Source: Cephalothrix spiralis (taxonomy: Eukaryota; Nemertea; Palaeonemertea; Archinemertea; Cephalotrichidae). Taken from it: 22,882 nucleotides of DNA. The translations under genes and the position numbers were made by a program. Positions within the stretch are counted from its first letter, which is position 1; every line of letters starts with the position of its first letter. This document shows, one piece after another, positions 1 to 9,837 of the stretch. A model generated the notes under the pieces. That model saw only the letters and a program-made list of their open reading frames with translations, was not told the origin of the DNA and did no database searches. Where the stretch lies: the NCBI GenBank assembly GCA_032353305.1, contig JAUCNG010066662.1:1-22882 (forward strand), read 5' to 3'.

Positions 1-61
1 TTATCATTTAAATCAGCTAATGTTATTACAACACTAGCAGATCCCGTAAGAGGTTTGGCAC
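1..61 (-). CDS. E18: cadherin exon, EC12 end (partial exon)
   Basis: Acceptor cttattttctaattacag. The sequence reads GAKPLTGSASVVITLADLND with a following Asn, the linker motif of EC12 cut by the window edge. The gene continues beyond position 1 toward further extracellular repeats or the membrane-proximal part. Confidence 0.9.
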
Positions 62-523
62 CTGTAATTAGAAAATAAGAAAAATATATGTGACGTTCCT
101 ATTTAATTGCGTTACATCAAAATCATCGAGGGGTCGGACACACACGAAATCTCTGAAAAAATTCCTAAGAAAAAGAAAGAAATCCCTTAGAAATGAAAGA
201 ACAAAATTCCCAAAACATCCATAAATCTAACATTTCAAAAGAATAATACTCCCTTTGAAATAAACGTAATTGTTCTCCTTAATCACTTCGTAAAAATCAA
301 CGTTTTGACGAGACAGCATTGTCATCCTTATTTTCGACCCATTTGATCCCTTTTGAATAGCGAATCTATTTTGTGTGCGTCAGGCAACCGCCGAACAAAA
401 TGGCTGCATTTAATTGTATTTCTATGCAAAATAAAAGATAATGTATTGAACAAGGTACTTTAAAACATACTAAGAAAATTTAAAATATGTTTTAAGAGTT
501 CCCTTATTGAATTTTAATCCTAC
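62..523 (-). other. Intron between E17 and E18
   Basis: About 460 bases of AT-rich intron. Apart from the splice sites I see no repeat arms, no open frame with cadherin motifs and no micro-exon candidate. Confidence 0.85.
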
Positions 524-657
524 CTTTATCAATTGCAAAAACCGTTATGTTAACAATTTTTCCCTTTTCTCTATCAAGCTGATTCTTTACTACTAAATCT
601 CCATTCGGTTTGACATCTAAATAGTCATGAGGATCTGTTTTCTTGTCGATAGCCAAA
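524..657 (-). CDS. E17: cadherin exon, EC12 core
   Basis: A 134-base exon with acceptor caattcgatttcag and donor GTAGGA. The first base completes a Thr codon, after which it reads LAIDKKTDPHDYLDVKPNGD, then VKNQLDREKGKIVNITVFAI with the LDRE motif and a possible glycosylation site (NITV). It ends one base into a Gly codon that E18 completes. The donor is weaker than most. Confidence 0.9.
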
Positions 658-838
658 CTGAAATCGAATTGAACAATAAAATTAATTATCAATACTGAAA
701 CGTTGAAAATGAAAAAAAATCATTTAACATTTTGGCAAAATTTATATATTTTTATTGATTACGATCAATTCATCCATAGGGAGGCATCGTAATTAACGAT
801 TATTATCAATTAAGATCTTTATGCTCCGTAAAACTTAC

Positions 839-1083
839 GTAACCCCTTGAGTTCCGCCAGAGTCAGGATCTTGAACAACAAATCGTCCGATAGTAGTTCC
901 AACGGGTTGGTTTTCTGGTCGAGTCAGTTCCAGTGGATTTGGTGACAAGGTTGGAGCGTTGTCATTTGAATCAGTGACAACCAAATTAATCTTAGATGCA
1001 TCTTGATTCTTGTTGTTAGCAGTATCTGTCACAACAATAGGAATAACAAAATTCCTTTGACTTGGGTTCTCGTAATCAAGTGG
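839..1083 (-). CDS. E16: cadherin exon, EC11 end and EC12 start
   Basis: A 245-base exon with acceptor tttctttgttttag and donor GTAAGT at 837-838. It reads PLDYENPSQRNFVIPIVVTD, then VTDSNDNAPTL (full linker), and EC12 with LTRPENQPVGTTIGRFVVQD and DPDSGG (PEN and DxD both canonical). It ends two bases into a codon. I chose the GTAAGT donor over an upstream GTTACG because it is consensus and gives the phase needed by E17. Confidence 0.92.
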
Positions 1084-2477
1084 CTAAAACAAAGAAAAAC
1101 AAAAAATCAGTATTCATAACAGTTTATATGAAGAAACTTTTTCTAAGATAAAGTCATTTAGATAATTTGAGAATCTATAAGTACAAGGGGTGCATTAAAA
1201 TGTCACCGGAGATTTCAAAATTAGTCGATATGAAGATATTTTCTAAATTCTTTTTTCTCTCTATTTTCATAAATTAAAAATCATCAGCTTTCTACGGGTA
1301 CAAAATATTTACAAAGCATTCAATGACACGAATTAAGAAATCGTGGCTTTAAGATAAAACGATTCATTTTGATACATCTTCGGTGACATATTTTAATTAA
1401 AAAAGTATAAATTAAATTTATCATTAACTAATCGTAAAAAATGCAAAAAATCTTAAGACCATGATAAAAACACCAAAAACTATGATTTTAGTAAACATAC
1501 AAGGAATAAGGCCCAACCCAAGATAAACATGTAAGTAATTAGCCAAAAACTGGACGACCAAAATATTGCCAAGAGCATTAAATAGAAATATAAGAAATGA
1601 GGCAAAAGTGCTTGATTCACTTGCGACGTACTCAGTAAAGAGATATGCAAGCTTGGGTGAAAGAATTATTTAAATTTTTCAAATAACTTCATGATACCTT
1701 ATCACAATCGTCACAGAATTTAGGATCACATTTAGGTTTCTGGAGATGGGAAAATAGAAGAGAGATGCTTATTTTCTCGTTATTTTTTTATCGATTGAGA
1801 ATTGAAATGACAACAATATAAAGTATAAATATATCAGTAGCGGATCAGTAGTTCCGTCATTATCGAAATGTTTGATACTAGGCATTGGCAAATTACAAAA
1901 AATAAGATTAACTTGTAATTTTAATTGATATCCTGGTTGTTTATTATTAGAAACCTGTAAAAAATTATGCTGCTGCCCAACTCTAAATTAAGAGTAATAA
2001 AAACATTTTATTATCATATATAGATAATTATTTAAGACACTGAAAATACAGGTAGATTTTTAATATCATAATGTAATATGGAATGTCTAAACGGCGACCC
2101 TCATCCAAATATTTTTGATATTTCTGATATCTAATGATTTTCTCGTTCTTTCCGTTTTTCTGTTTCCGATAAAAATGTAAGCCAGGGGTCTAATAAACCC
2201 TGTTGGAGGACATGAATGTTACAAGAGTTTGTAAGATTTAGATCCGCATCGGGGGAAATCTAAAATGATAAAAAGCCTCTGAACGTAGTCTTTCTTTTAC
2301 ACTTTTTGGAACTACAACGTATGCTCTTGCTCAAGACCTTTGGGATCTCAATTTCCAAAATCCCCTTGCCGTGTTTCTCCTATTGTATCGTATCGTATTT
2401 GTCGTTTTCTAACGATTCATTTCATAAGGCCTATTCCTGACTATATATGATATATGTAAATTGTATTCAAAAATTAC
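1084..2477 (-). other. Intron between E15 and E16
   Basis: About 1.4 kb, phase 0. It holds the 42-base candidate exon at 1698-1739. The rest is AT-rich, without recognised repeat arms or coding potential. Confidence 0.8.
1698..1739 (-). CDS. m4: candidate 42-base cysteine-rich exon
   Basis: Forty-two bases, in frame, encoding KPKCDPKFCDDCDK, a short lysine- and aspartate-rich peptide with three cysteines. The acceptor is very strong (ctctcttctattttcccatctccag) and the donor is GTATCA, of medium strength. It would insert between LVLKQ and PLDYE of EC11, exactly before the DRE-type calcium motif and in a phase-0 intron. Without it EC11 is canonical, so it is best read as an optional cassette. 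Alternatively it is a chance open stretch, although the codons look coding-like. The three cysteines would leave at least one unpaired within the insert. Confidence 0.6.
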
Positions 2478-2728
2478 CTGCTTTAAGACAAGAGCTCCAG
2501 TATTTGTCTTGTCAACTGTCTTCATTTCAAATAGTGAAGTGTCGGCTCCATTTCCAAGGGAGAACACCAATTTACCATTATCCGACATATCGGGATCGAG
2601 AGCAGAAACGTAACGTACAGTGGCTCCGGCACGAGTCGATTCAGGTATGGTAGTCTCATAAGAAGATTTAGTAAACCTAGGGCTGTTATCATTTTTGTCT
2701 TGGATCATCACAGTAGCAGTTGCGGTTG
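2478..2728 (-). CDS. E15: cadherin exon, EC10 end and EC11 start
   Basis: A 251-base exon with acceptor tttcattttcag and donor GTAATT, ending in phase 0. It encodes ATATVMIQDKNDNSPRF (full linker), then EC11 with TTIPESTRAGATVRYVSALD (PES and the D of DxD, as DPD), and ends TNTGALVLKQ. E16 continues PLDYENPSQ, giving the usual spacing of G-x-L-x-L-x-x-PLDYE. A 42-base candidate exon lies between the two. Confidence 0.93.
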
Positions 2729-2797
2729 CTGAAAATGAAAGGACAATTAAGTAAAGTATAAATATAACAATAGTTATATATGAAGACCTTACACGGT

Positions 2798-3257
2798 ACT
2801 TATTCATCTTTGTTGACCAATAAAACCCTTTGATGGTTTTGATCCATGATGACCCCGACATCAATTCCTGAAAATTACAAAATCGCCAGTTGCTTGCGCG
2901 GTCAAGTTTAAGGGTTGCGCACGGTAAAATGATTCTATCTGTCCGTAATACAATTATATGACGTAAAATTGGCCGTTACCGAGTTATTAACGAATCAAAG
3001 ATAATGACGTCACACCTATTTAACTCTGTAACGGATTATTTTACGTCATATTAATGTATTATAGATAGATAGAAACATGCCCCTATTTTACCGAAATTCG
3101 CTTTTATTTTTTTAGAGTTTTGCATGCGCAACCCTAAAAATCGACAGCTCATGCACTTTTCTCTAAGGATTTTGAAATTTTCAGGAAATCATGTCGGGAA
3201 ATCATGGATCAAAACCACCAAAGGGTTTTAATACTGTCAACAAAGATGAATTTTACC
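2798..3257. mobile_element. Long palindromic MITE-like element, copy A
   Basis: The two ends are imperfect inverted repeats of about 80 bases: the left end runs ttcatctttgttgacc then ccctttgatggttttgatcc, and the right end is its reverse complement (ggatcaaaaccaccaaaggg, then gtcaacaaagatgaa). The centre is itself an inverted repeat built on ctatctgtccgtaatac and atgacgtaaaat, and includes atgacgtcac. It carries no coding capacity and lies in the intron between E14 and E15. A second, end-truncated copy lies at 12951-13340. The family is not identified. Confidence 0.75.
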
Positions 3258-3558
3258 AGTATGTGTTCATGGCCCTAGTGATCTTAAATGCGTCAAAGTT
3301 CGAGGCAAAGATACAAAGATAAGTAGTCTTACAAAAATAACCCTCTAGTCTAGCTTCATTATCTAAAAAGGCCACCCCTAGTCGAACCCATTTTGATAGT
3401 TCCACTTGGAAATGCTTATGCGTTGCCATGGATATATCAAACAATGTTGGAGCTGCATGTCTATGGAAAGTCTATTTATCTCTGAACTTCTATACCCAGG
3501 GACCACATCTGCTATACCTTGCCCCTGCAATAGTGCTATACCTTAATATTTTACTTAC

Positions 3559-3813
3559 CAGATTGAGCTGGAGTTGCACCATCAGTAGCTTGAATCACCA
3601 ATTTCAAAGGTAGTTTATAAGAATTAGCGATAGTTTCTCTGTCCAAGGGTATGTGAGCGGTAGTTATTTTTCCAGAATTGGGATCAATATTAAATAAGGG
3701 TGTTCCAGACGGTTGACCATTACTGGTTGGGTTTGTCAGCAGCTTATAAGTTACTTTATTGTTTATAGGACTTGAGTCGGCGTCATGTGCGGTTACAGAC
3801 ATTACCGTTGTAC
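3559..3813 (-). CDS. E14: cadherin exon, EC10 core
   Basis: A 255-base exon, phase 1 at both ends, with acceptor tttaatttttccag and donor GTAAGT. It reads GTTVMSVTAHDADSSPINN (DxD as DAD), FNIDPNSGKITTAHIPLDRE (canonical G-x-I and LDRE) and LKLVIQATDGATPAQS. Being symmetrical in phase, it could be skipped in frame, but that would remove the EC10 core. It joins the EC10 end in E15 (ATATVMIQDKNDNSP). Confidence 0.93.
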
Positions 3814-4441
3814 CTGGAAAAATTAAACAAATAATGAATGAAACACAGTCAAAGATTAATTAATATGCAGACGATAGTGAATGATTGTACCAAACAATAC
3901 TCCCCCAACGGTTAGTTAACTCCCAAAAAACTAGTATTCTTTCACCCATATGATTGTGCCCAAAACCAGATATCCGGATTTTGTTTTCACCCATACATGT
4001 ACATGTATATTTTGAACACTGATCAATAGAGGGTTTAGGATTTTGCCAACCATCCTGATTTTTCAGGAAAATCCAAGTTTTTGCCCCCCAACCCAGCTGA
4101 AGCAAAATTATAAGCCCCCTATCGATCACATCGGGAAAATGTGAGTTTTATGGTTACATTGTTGCACGCGCTCTATATTTCTTGTTAAAATATAGGAAAT
4201 AATAGGAGATTTTTCGAACAAAATATAAAATCTTCTATGATTGGTAAGTTCCACAATTTTTAGGATAAATATATACAGGGTGGTGGCCTTCCGAAAACAA
4301 AATTATAGGACATTTTCAGACAATTTCAATCACAAGAGATTCACGACTTAAGATCCCATGATCAATTTTGTACGCGCCGCGAAACTGAAACCATTAAGGG
4401 GTTAGTATAAAATTAGTTAAACTTGAATGCTTGTAATTTAC
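3814..4441 (-). other. Intron between E13 and E14
   Basis: About 630 bases. It contains the self-complementary word tacatgtacatgta near 3993-4007, which recurs elsewhere in the window. An open frame at 3860-4129 has no family signature and is taken as chance. Nothing else was recognised. Confidence 0.75.
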
Positions 4442-4724
4442 CTTTAGGTTCACCTTCCTTGACCATTCCAACCAACGTTGCCGGATCAAACACAGGCGCA
4501 TTATCATTTTTGTCCTGGAGTTCAACTTGGAATTCTGCATAACCTTTCTGTATTCCATCATTAGCATACACATTAAAAGCCCATACAGCATGACCAGGGG
4601 GTTCTCGGTCTAAAGCTTTAATTTGATACACATTTCCCAGAGCATCGATCCTGAATTCACTAGTATAAGGTCCTTCGATACCATAGGTCAGTGTCGTACC
4701 ACTATCTGGGTCAGTAGCAGAAAC
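4442..4724 (-). CDS. E13: cadherin exon, EC9 core and EC10 start
   Basis: A 283-base exon with acceptor ctcttgttatag and donor GTAAAT. It begins VSATDPDSGTTLTYGIEG (canonical DxD), then IKALDREPPGHAVWAFNVYA (DRE, strand F) and LQDKNDNAPVF (full linker). EC10 starts MVKEGEPKG with a Glu kept in the PEN-like position. It ends one base into a Gly codon shared with E14. The phase pattern 0 to 1 recurs in E2, E10 and E13. Confidence 0.93.
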
Positions 4725-5317
4725 CTATAACAAGAGATATATAATTAAATAAATTTATTTATTTATTTATAATTTGAATTTCATTTACAGAGTTACGGCA
4801 TAATAATGTTTTCGGATTATTAAAAAAGGGACATTTATATTTTGTAAAAAAATAACTCTACCCTAATCGGTATAAAGAAAAAAGTGTCCACGGGATCGAG
4901 CAAACTGGTAAATGTTTTTATTGCTCGAGGAAGCGTACCGTCTGTGTCCATTTCGAGATGTCCATCCAACGCCGTCCTTAATTACAATTAACTCTTTCAG
5001 TCATTTACACTTTCGGACTTGCCTTCCTTCGAGATGAGAAGTGGAGAATTAAACCATTTTGATCAGGGTAATAATTAGAGGTCTTTACAACAATTATACG
5101 AGCGAGCTATGTGCTACAACGCTCTGATCCGGGCGTAACATTACCCCAGTGTTCATCATTTTTCCAGGTTACGCATCCCGTTTGACCGTTTTTTCCTCAA
5201 TTGCTGAATCCCTGACTTTTCCAGGGTGTGTATCTACCAGGTGGAGCCTTCCTAAGCTTTATATTGTTGCCAAATAAAAATTATCATAATTCAAATATCA
5301 GCAATGCTTTTTTTTAC
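4725..5317 (-). other. Intron between E12 and E13
   Basis: About 590 bases. It has a short AT-rich simple repeat around 4742-4772 and, at about 5160-5250, words such as ccctgacttttccagggtg. These resemble the CAGGGTG-ended elements seen elsewhere, but no paired ends are visible. Otherwise nothing was recognised. Confidence 0.65.
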
Positions 5318-5491
5318 CTTCTGCAAAAGTTTACCTCCAGATGGAGGGGCCTCTTCTTCCATGACATTACTGACTGTGTATAAAGACTGTTGAAACACAG
5401 GAGGACTGTCATTAACGTCAATGATGTTAATTGTCACTTCCGTTGTCGCCGAATATATTCCATCTTGTGCCTCATATTGTAACTTGTATAC
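5318..5491 (-). CDS. E12: cadherin exon, EC8 end and EC9 start
   Basis: Exactly 58 codons, phase 0 at both ends, with acceptor ggcttttcttttttcag and donor GTAAAA. It encodes VYKLQYEAQDGIYSATTEVT, the linker DVNDSPPVF, and the EC9 start NVMEEEAPPSGGKLLQK. An alternative GT lies inside GGTAAAC near the end, but using it would break the frame into E13, which needs phase 0 (LLQK followed by VSATDPD). The donor is one of the weaker ones in the gene. Confidence 0.9.
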
Positions 5492-5535
5492 CTGAAAAAA
5501 GAAAAGCCACGTAAATTCATTGTACATTTTGTATA

Positions 5536-6065
5536 TACACAGGTTTATGAAACTCGTGGCGCCAATCTTCAGACCCCAGTTTTCGCAACACCCCCTCCCC
5601 CCGTGAAAATCTCGGAGGTGTGGACCTAAACCACATCAACCCTTATATATATTTGGAAAGCTAGGAAATTCTTGGTTCAAGTTTATATTTTCAAAAGGGT
5701 CGGGCCCGCTTTTGGGCCTCAGGGGCCAATACAATTTTTCGAAAATTCTATATTTGCCCTTTGCCCCCACAATTGGTCAAACCCAATCGAAAATGGTATC
5801 TTATTATTGTATTTGACCATGCGAATCAGAAAATACCGGGTTCGACCCTTTTTGGAAACCTTTAAAAAAATGCAAAAATTTAATTTGGTTCCTGAGGCCC
5901 CAAAGTGAGCCCGACCCTTTTGAAAATATAAACTTGAAACTAGAATTTCTACTAGCTTTCCAAAATATAAGGGTTGGTGGGGTTTAGGCCCGCACTTCCG
6001 AGATTTTTTTCGGGGGGGGGGGGGCTGAGGTCTGAAGGATACAGTACACCAAAAGTTCCGTATAC
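5536..6065. mobile_element. TACACAGG-family element, copy A
   Basis: About 530 bases starting tacacaggtttatgaaactc, with an interior long imperfect palindrome: tcaagtttatattttcaaaa near 5677 mirrors ttttgaaaatataaacttga near 5918, and gggtcgggcccgc mirrors gagcccgaccc. It matches the copy at 17022-17560 in order and content (cag acc...ttcgc, tatttgaccat, gggtt..ggggtt.aggcc). The right end is diverged and carries a run of about 15 G near 6011. No coding region. Confidence 0.75.
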
Positions 6066-6204
6066 ATATGGGATTACTTTAATCCTTAAAAATAGGTAAA
6101 CCATGATGTTTTGTCAGTTAAAACATAGGATAAACATAAACGCTTGTCTTGGTTAACCAGAGTATTATACCGAGTATTCATTGTCTGCAGTATAAAGCAC
6201 TTAC

Positions 6205-6467
6205 ATTTGGTGGTTTTTCGTAATCTAAAGGTTGCGCGACGACGATATCGCCGGTCATTCTGTTGACACCGAAGGTATTACTAGTGTCACCGCCTATGAT
6301 AAAATACTGCAGATTGGAGGCAATATCAAGGTCACTTGCTGTAACTGTTCCAACAATATGACCAACAATAACATCCTCATTAACATTGAAGGTTCTTTGT
6401 TGGTTGATTGGAAATATCGGTTCATTATCGTTGATATCGGATATTTTAATAGAAACAACGGCAGATC
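6205..6467 (-). CDS. E11: cadherin exon, EC7 end and most of EC8
   Basis: A 263-base exon with acceptor tattatttcag and donor GTAAGT, ending in phase 0. It gives GSAVVSIKISDINDNEPIF, a full linker, then EC8 with NVNEDVIVG (E11-type), TASDLD (DxD), FGVNRMTGDIVVAQPLDYE (G-x-I/V followed by LDYE) and KPPN. The motif spacing is canonical throughout EC8. E12 continues with VYKLQYEAQDG, strand F. Confidence 0.93.
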
Positions 6468-6960
6468 CTGAAATAATAATAAAAATATTCAATAGGGTTT
6501 TGAAATCTAGGCATTTTATTGGTTCAAACGGGTCAGGTGACAATCCGTATATCCAAAGGTCATGATGTAAAGGGGAGAATCGAGTACTAATATAACTAAT
6601 ACCTTTCGCATACGGAAGGCTATTTATATATGCAGGTATTTTCAGACTCCTGTGGATTAGCGGGTTACGTTGAGAAATGATGGGGTTAAACCCGAGTAAC
6701 ATCTGGTTGTTTAGATTACAGCCGTGTAAATTGGATCATATGGCTAAATGAATTATATTATCTACATTAATTATAGATCATGGCAAGCTAATCACATTGG
6801 ATACGATATAGGTCTCACCTGTACTATCTTTAAGCTACTTGAACCGTTTACATCATGACTTTGGTATATCCTAATATTTCACTCAATTTCATACACCCAT
6901 GAAATATTTGAGTTTTACATTTCCCTAAGTTTTTTGTTTTAATTTAAATTTTATTTACGG

Positions 6961-7312
6961 GAAATGTCAAAATAGCGCTGCTTAGCGCTAGCGTTAGGCA
7001 GCGAGGACACTTTTTCGGGTGTTATCTGTCGCTACGGATCACTACGGATCACCCATAGAAGGGGTATTTTTAGATTTTTTATAGAACATGGAACAAATAA
7101 GCAGAAAACGGAAATAGACAAATAAGCAGAAAACAGAAATAGAGTATTATTTTGCTTTTTAAAAGAAAGTTATTTTTAGATACCGTACTATACAAAAAAA
7201 ATTGCACTATGTACCGCCACCCCAAAGGGGTTCAGTGGATCAGGGCGATCCACCGATATCTAGCGCTAGGATCGCTCTAAGCGTCGCTAAGCATCGCTAT
7301 TTTGACAATTTC
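6961..7312. mobile_element. Palindromic MITE-like element with GC-rich ends
   Basis: The left end gaaatgtcaaaatagcgctg and the right end gcatcgctattttgacaatt are inverted repeats, continuing inward with many gcgct/agcgc words and the inner words cggatcaccc and cagggcgatcc. Between them lie a tandem pair of 10-base units (actacggatc near 7032) and the 25-base duplication at 7093-7142. It is GC-richer at the ends than the surrounding intron. No transposase. Confidence 0.7.
7093..7142. repeat. 25-base tandem duplication
   Basis: Two units of 25 bases (7093-7117 and 7118-7142) differ at one position (aaaacggaaatag against aaaacagaaatag). They lie inside the palindromic element, consistent with replication slippage. 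Confidence 0.9.
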
Positions 7313-7511
7313 GCGAGGGAGTCTCTTGGTCACAGCTGGGCAAGAATAGTAATCGCGCGAACAAGCATTTTTAGAATTCGCACGAACCAACGGAACCGGG
7401 CAACATCGTTAGCGGATATACTAAACCCTCTCCAACATTTCTATCAATGGTCAATGACTAACCCGTCTATCTCTAAGTTGATTTCAGAAGAAAGAATTAT
7501 AATAAACTTAC

Positions 7512-7680
7512 CAGTCGGGTTACCAGAAATTTCAAGAGCTGCATTATTGACTGCAAGAACAGTAATGGAATATGCGTTTCTAATTTCTCTGTCAAATTGC
7601 GTTTTCGTTTTTATCAATCCTGAGTTAATGTCTATTTCAAAATCTTGATAATCATTTTTTTCGGCAATGGAATATTTAAA
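7512..7680 (-). CDS. E10: cadherin exon, EC7 core
   Basis: A 169-base exon with acceptor attctttttcag and donor GTAAGT. It reads FKYSIAEKNDYQDFEIDINSG, then TQFDREIRNAYSITVLAVN with a canonical DRE, and stops one base into the Gly codon completed by E11. It follows E9 in phase 0. A long plus-strand open frame overlaps this exon at 7202-7648. It is an antisense shadow and is not annotated. Confidence 0.92.
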
Positions 7681-7698
7681 CTGAAAAAGAATAATAAT

Positions 7699-7748
7699 TT
7701 ATTAAGAAATTATTCTCTGACGATTATTAAGAAATTATTCTTTGATGA
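7699..7748. repeat. 25-base tandem duplication next to the E10 acceptor
   Basis: Units at 7699-7723 and 7724-7748 share ttattaagaaattattct and differ only in the last few bases. They lie 18 bases upstream (transcript sense) of the E10 acceptor AG, so the duplication may double branch-point sequence (ttaataa on the minus strand). Confidence 0.9.
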
Positions 7749-7840
7749 TCAAGGGGTAGAACATAGTCTTCTCTTTCAAATTAAAGAAATTTAGTGCATA
7801 TCTGTTCAACCACCTAAATTTCCCCAAAAGACCAAAAAGT

Positions 7841-8526
7841 TAACTCTTTCGCTACTAAAGCCATATATATGGCTTTTTATGCTTTAGCTACCAAGACCAC
7901 ACATATATATATATATGGCTTTTTACTTTATCCCGGCTCACTACGTTCTTACGGCACCTACCTGTTTTTAATGAACTATTTATCTTCTGGAACGTTTGTT
8001 TTGTAATGACATTCCAGTTAAACGATGAGTTTTTTTAAAATTTTATCTCGTTTTCAAAAAAAACAAAAAAACTACTTACACATGTACATGTAGTTTTTTA
8101 CATAATAAGACTGAATATTCAATGAAATATATAATTACTTTGTGATTAAAGTGCACATATAGACATTATGTGGTATCATTAGAAAGCTATTGGGATGGGG
8201 CATCCCATAGGCTATATAAGAGATCAAACGCCATCACAAGGGCGCCCCTAGCGGCGAAAACCCGTATTTCTCCCAACTTTCCCCAAAATTCCGCGTGGCC
8301 GATTCTATGACATATTTGAAAGAACACTATGGAGATCATAAGTAAGATATGTATATTATGTATTGTACATCAAAATTAAGCTTGAGAATCATGCTTTAAG
8401 GAGATAGGAATGAATAACTTCTTGGGTAAGTCTTTATTTTTTTTAAATTAAAATGAAAAATTTTCCCAAAATCGCCCGGTACATGGAAGTTGCAAAAGCC
8501 AAAAATAGCTAGTAGCGAAAGAGGTT
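7841..8526. mobile_element. MITE-like element with CTCTTTCGCTACTA ends
   Basis: The words ctctttcgctacta near 7845 and tagtagcgaaagag near 8509 are perfect inverted repeats about 690 bases apart. Between them are an (AT)n run near 7900, an acatgtacatgta word near 8083 and GC-rich patches, but no coding region. The superfamily is unknown, and the interior may be a nest of several insertions. Confidence 0.6.
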
Positions 8527-8568
8527 TCCCAGTATGCCGTAAATCTTATTTTAAATAAATAGACTATT

Positions 8569-8603
8569 CATAATAAAGTCACAATATGACGTCATCTTAC
8601 TTT
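8569..8603. repeat. Fragment of the TA-flanked MITE end
   Basis: The segment attcataataaagtcacaat followed by atgacgtcatcttac is nearly identical to the right-hand inverted repeat of the element at 15942-16500. Only the end is seen here, directly against the next element. It suggests a truncated insertion or an older copy that was itself interrupted. Confidence 0.7.
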
Positions 8604-8605
8604 TA

Positions 8606-8848
8606 CAGGGTGACCAGTTTTTTAATTCCCTGACTTTTCCCTGACCATTTCGAAAAATTTCCCTGACCAAGCGACCAATAATTTGCCATATGTCTTTCGC
8701 GACATATTTCTTGCATGAAAGATAAGATACCATGAACTAATTCTCAGGAATAAATTTCCCTGACTTCATCAAAATTTGAAAATTCCCTGACTTTTTTAAC
8801 CAAATTTTTTTCTCCCTGACTTTTCTCTGATTTCCCTGTGTCACCCTG
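8606..8848. mobile_element. CAGGGTG-ended MITE-like element, copy A
   Basis: Ends cagggtgacca and gtcaccctg are inverted repeats. The interior repeats ttccctgacttttccctgac-type words, a theme seen in many invertebrate non-autonomous elements. It shares gcgacaaataatttgcca-like interior sequence with 22481-22706, so these are two copies of one family. A target duplication is not clear, so Tc1/mariner or hAT type is left open. It ends 33 bases beyond the E9 donor. Confidence 0.75.
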
Positions 8849-8881
8849 TTATATACTTTTTTTTGGGACAATGTGACTTAC

Positions 8882-9070
8882 CAATGTATAAGAAGGATTT
8901 GTATCCCGGTCTACCGCAGACACTTGAATGACAGTAGTTCCACTTGGTGAATTTTCTGGTACTGATGACTCATAACGTAAATTGTCACCTTTACCGACAA
9001 ATACTGGTATATTGTCGTTTTTGTCGACCAGCGTCAGATGAACCAATGTGTTGATTTTATAAGAGTCAAC
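8882..9070 (-). CDS. E9: cadherin exon, EC6 end and EC7 start
   Basis: Exactly 63 codons, phase 0 at both ends, with acceptor ttctattttctag and donor GTAAGT. It encodes VDSYKINTLVHLTLVDKNDN, the full EC6 linker, then EC7 with SSVPENSPSGTTVIQVSAVD and the DRD of the DxD motif. All calcium motifs are canonical, so the rod is again rigid after the EC5-EC6 joint. A 243-base inverted-repeat element ends 33 bases from the donor. Confidence 0.93.
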
Positions 9071-9837
9071 CTAGAAAATAGAAAGTCATTTATGTTAACT
9101 AATAATTCATTATTCCTCTATGAATAAAACATAAAAATAACCCCTGAATTAAACATTTTGAAAGCACAATATGAATCACAATACATACAACTGAAATGAC
9201 GTTTAACTGTTGGTAATCATTGAATTTATATTAAATAATTCAAATAAGCAGACCAAATATTCGAATTCACCCAATATCTTATTTGACCATGTACCATCGT
9301 ATAGTTAAGACAGGGTGAAACAGCATACAAATCGAAGGGTTAAACATTGAGCAAGGATGGTGCTTTTGGTTTATAATAAGACCAAGTCTCATTATGACGC
9401 GGGACTAAGATGTTTTTCTTAGACAGCGACCAAAAGTAATATAATAAATTATCTAAAAAAAGATATAAATATAATTTTAAAATAAATTGTTTATTGATAA
9501 CGGTATCGGTATCGGTGATACTGGGGACCGATGCGATACTAAAGTCGTAAGTATCGACAATACCGATACCGATTCCAGTAATTTTACAAAGCCTGATGGG
9601 GACATAAATATTAGGGAACAGGGATGGGGTATCTAACAGATACCCTAATATCAGATCTACATTTTTGGGTCAGTGGATATCGGTAGAAAGCGTCATCGAA
9701 CAGGTGGGTAGGGAGCACATGACATCAACATTAGGGGCCAAGGAGGATGAGACACCTCTAACAGAGCCCTGCAAATTAACAGATCCCCTTACAAATTTTC
9801 TATTGGGTGACTATAGAGCATAAAATGCCATATTTAC
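9071..9837 (-). other. Intron between E8 and E9
   Basis: About 770 bases, phase 0. An imperfect inverted repeat at about 9497-9578 (ataacggtatcggtatcggt against accgataccgat) could form a hairpin. A short mirrored segment ggtatctaacagatacc lies near 9629. No micro-exon or other gene was seen. Confidence 0.65.

Noticed and set aside
839-844. Earlier donor GTTACG for E16
   Set aside because: The consensus GTAAGT a few bases on gives the phase-2 end required by E17, while the earlier site does not.
6178-6702. Minus-strand open frame of 174 codons as one exon
   Set aside because: Only 6205-6467 has cadherin motifs. The upstream part reads through the acceptor cag into intron and the last codons read through the donor.
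7202-7648. Plus-strand open frame of 148 codons
   Set aside because: It overlaps exon E10 on the opposite strand and the palindromic element beside it, has no recognisable motifs, and is a shadow of the coding exon.
8070-8100. Possible micro-exon ending at GTAAGTAG near an acatgtacatgta word
   Set aside because: There is no AG acceptor within a plausible distance upstream on the minus strand. It looks like a mirrored repeat only.
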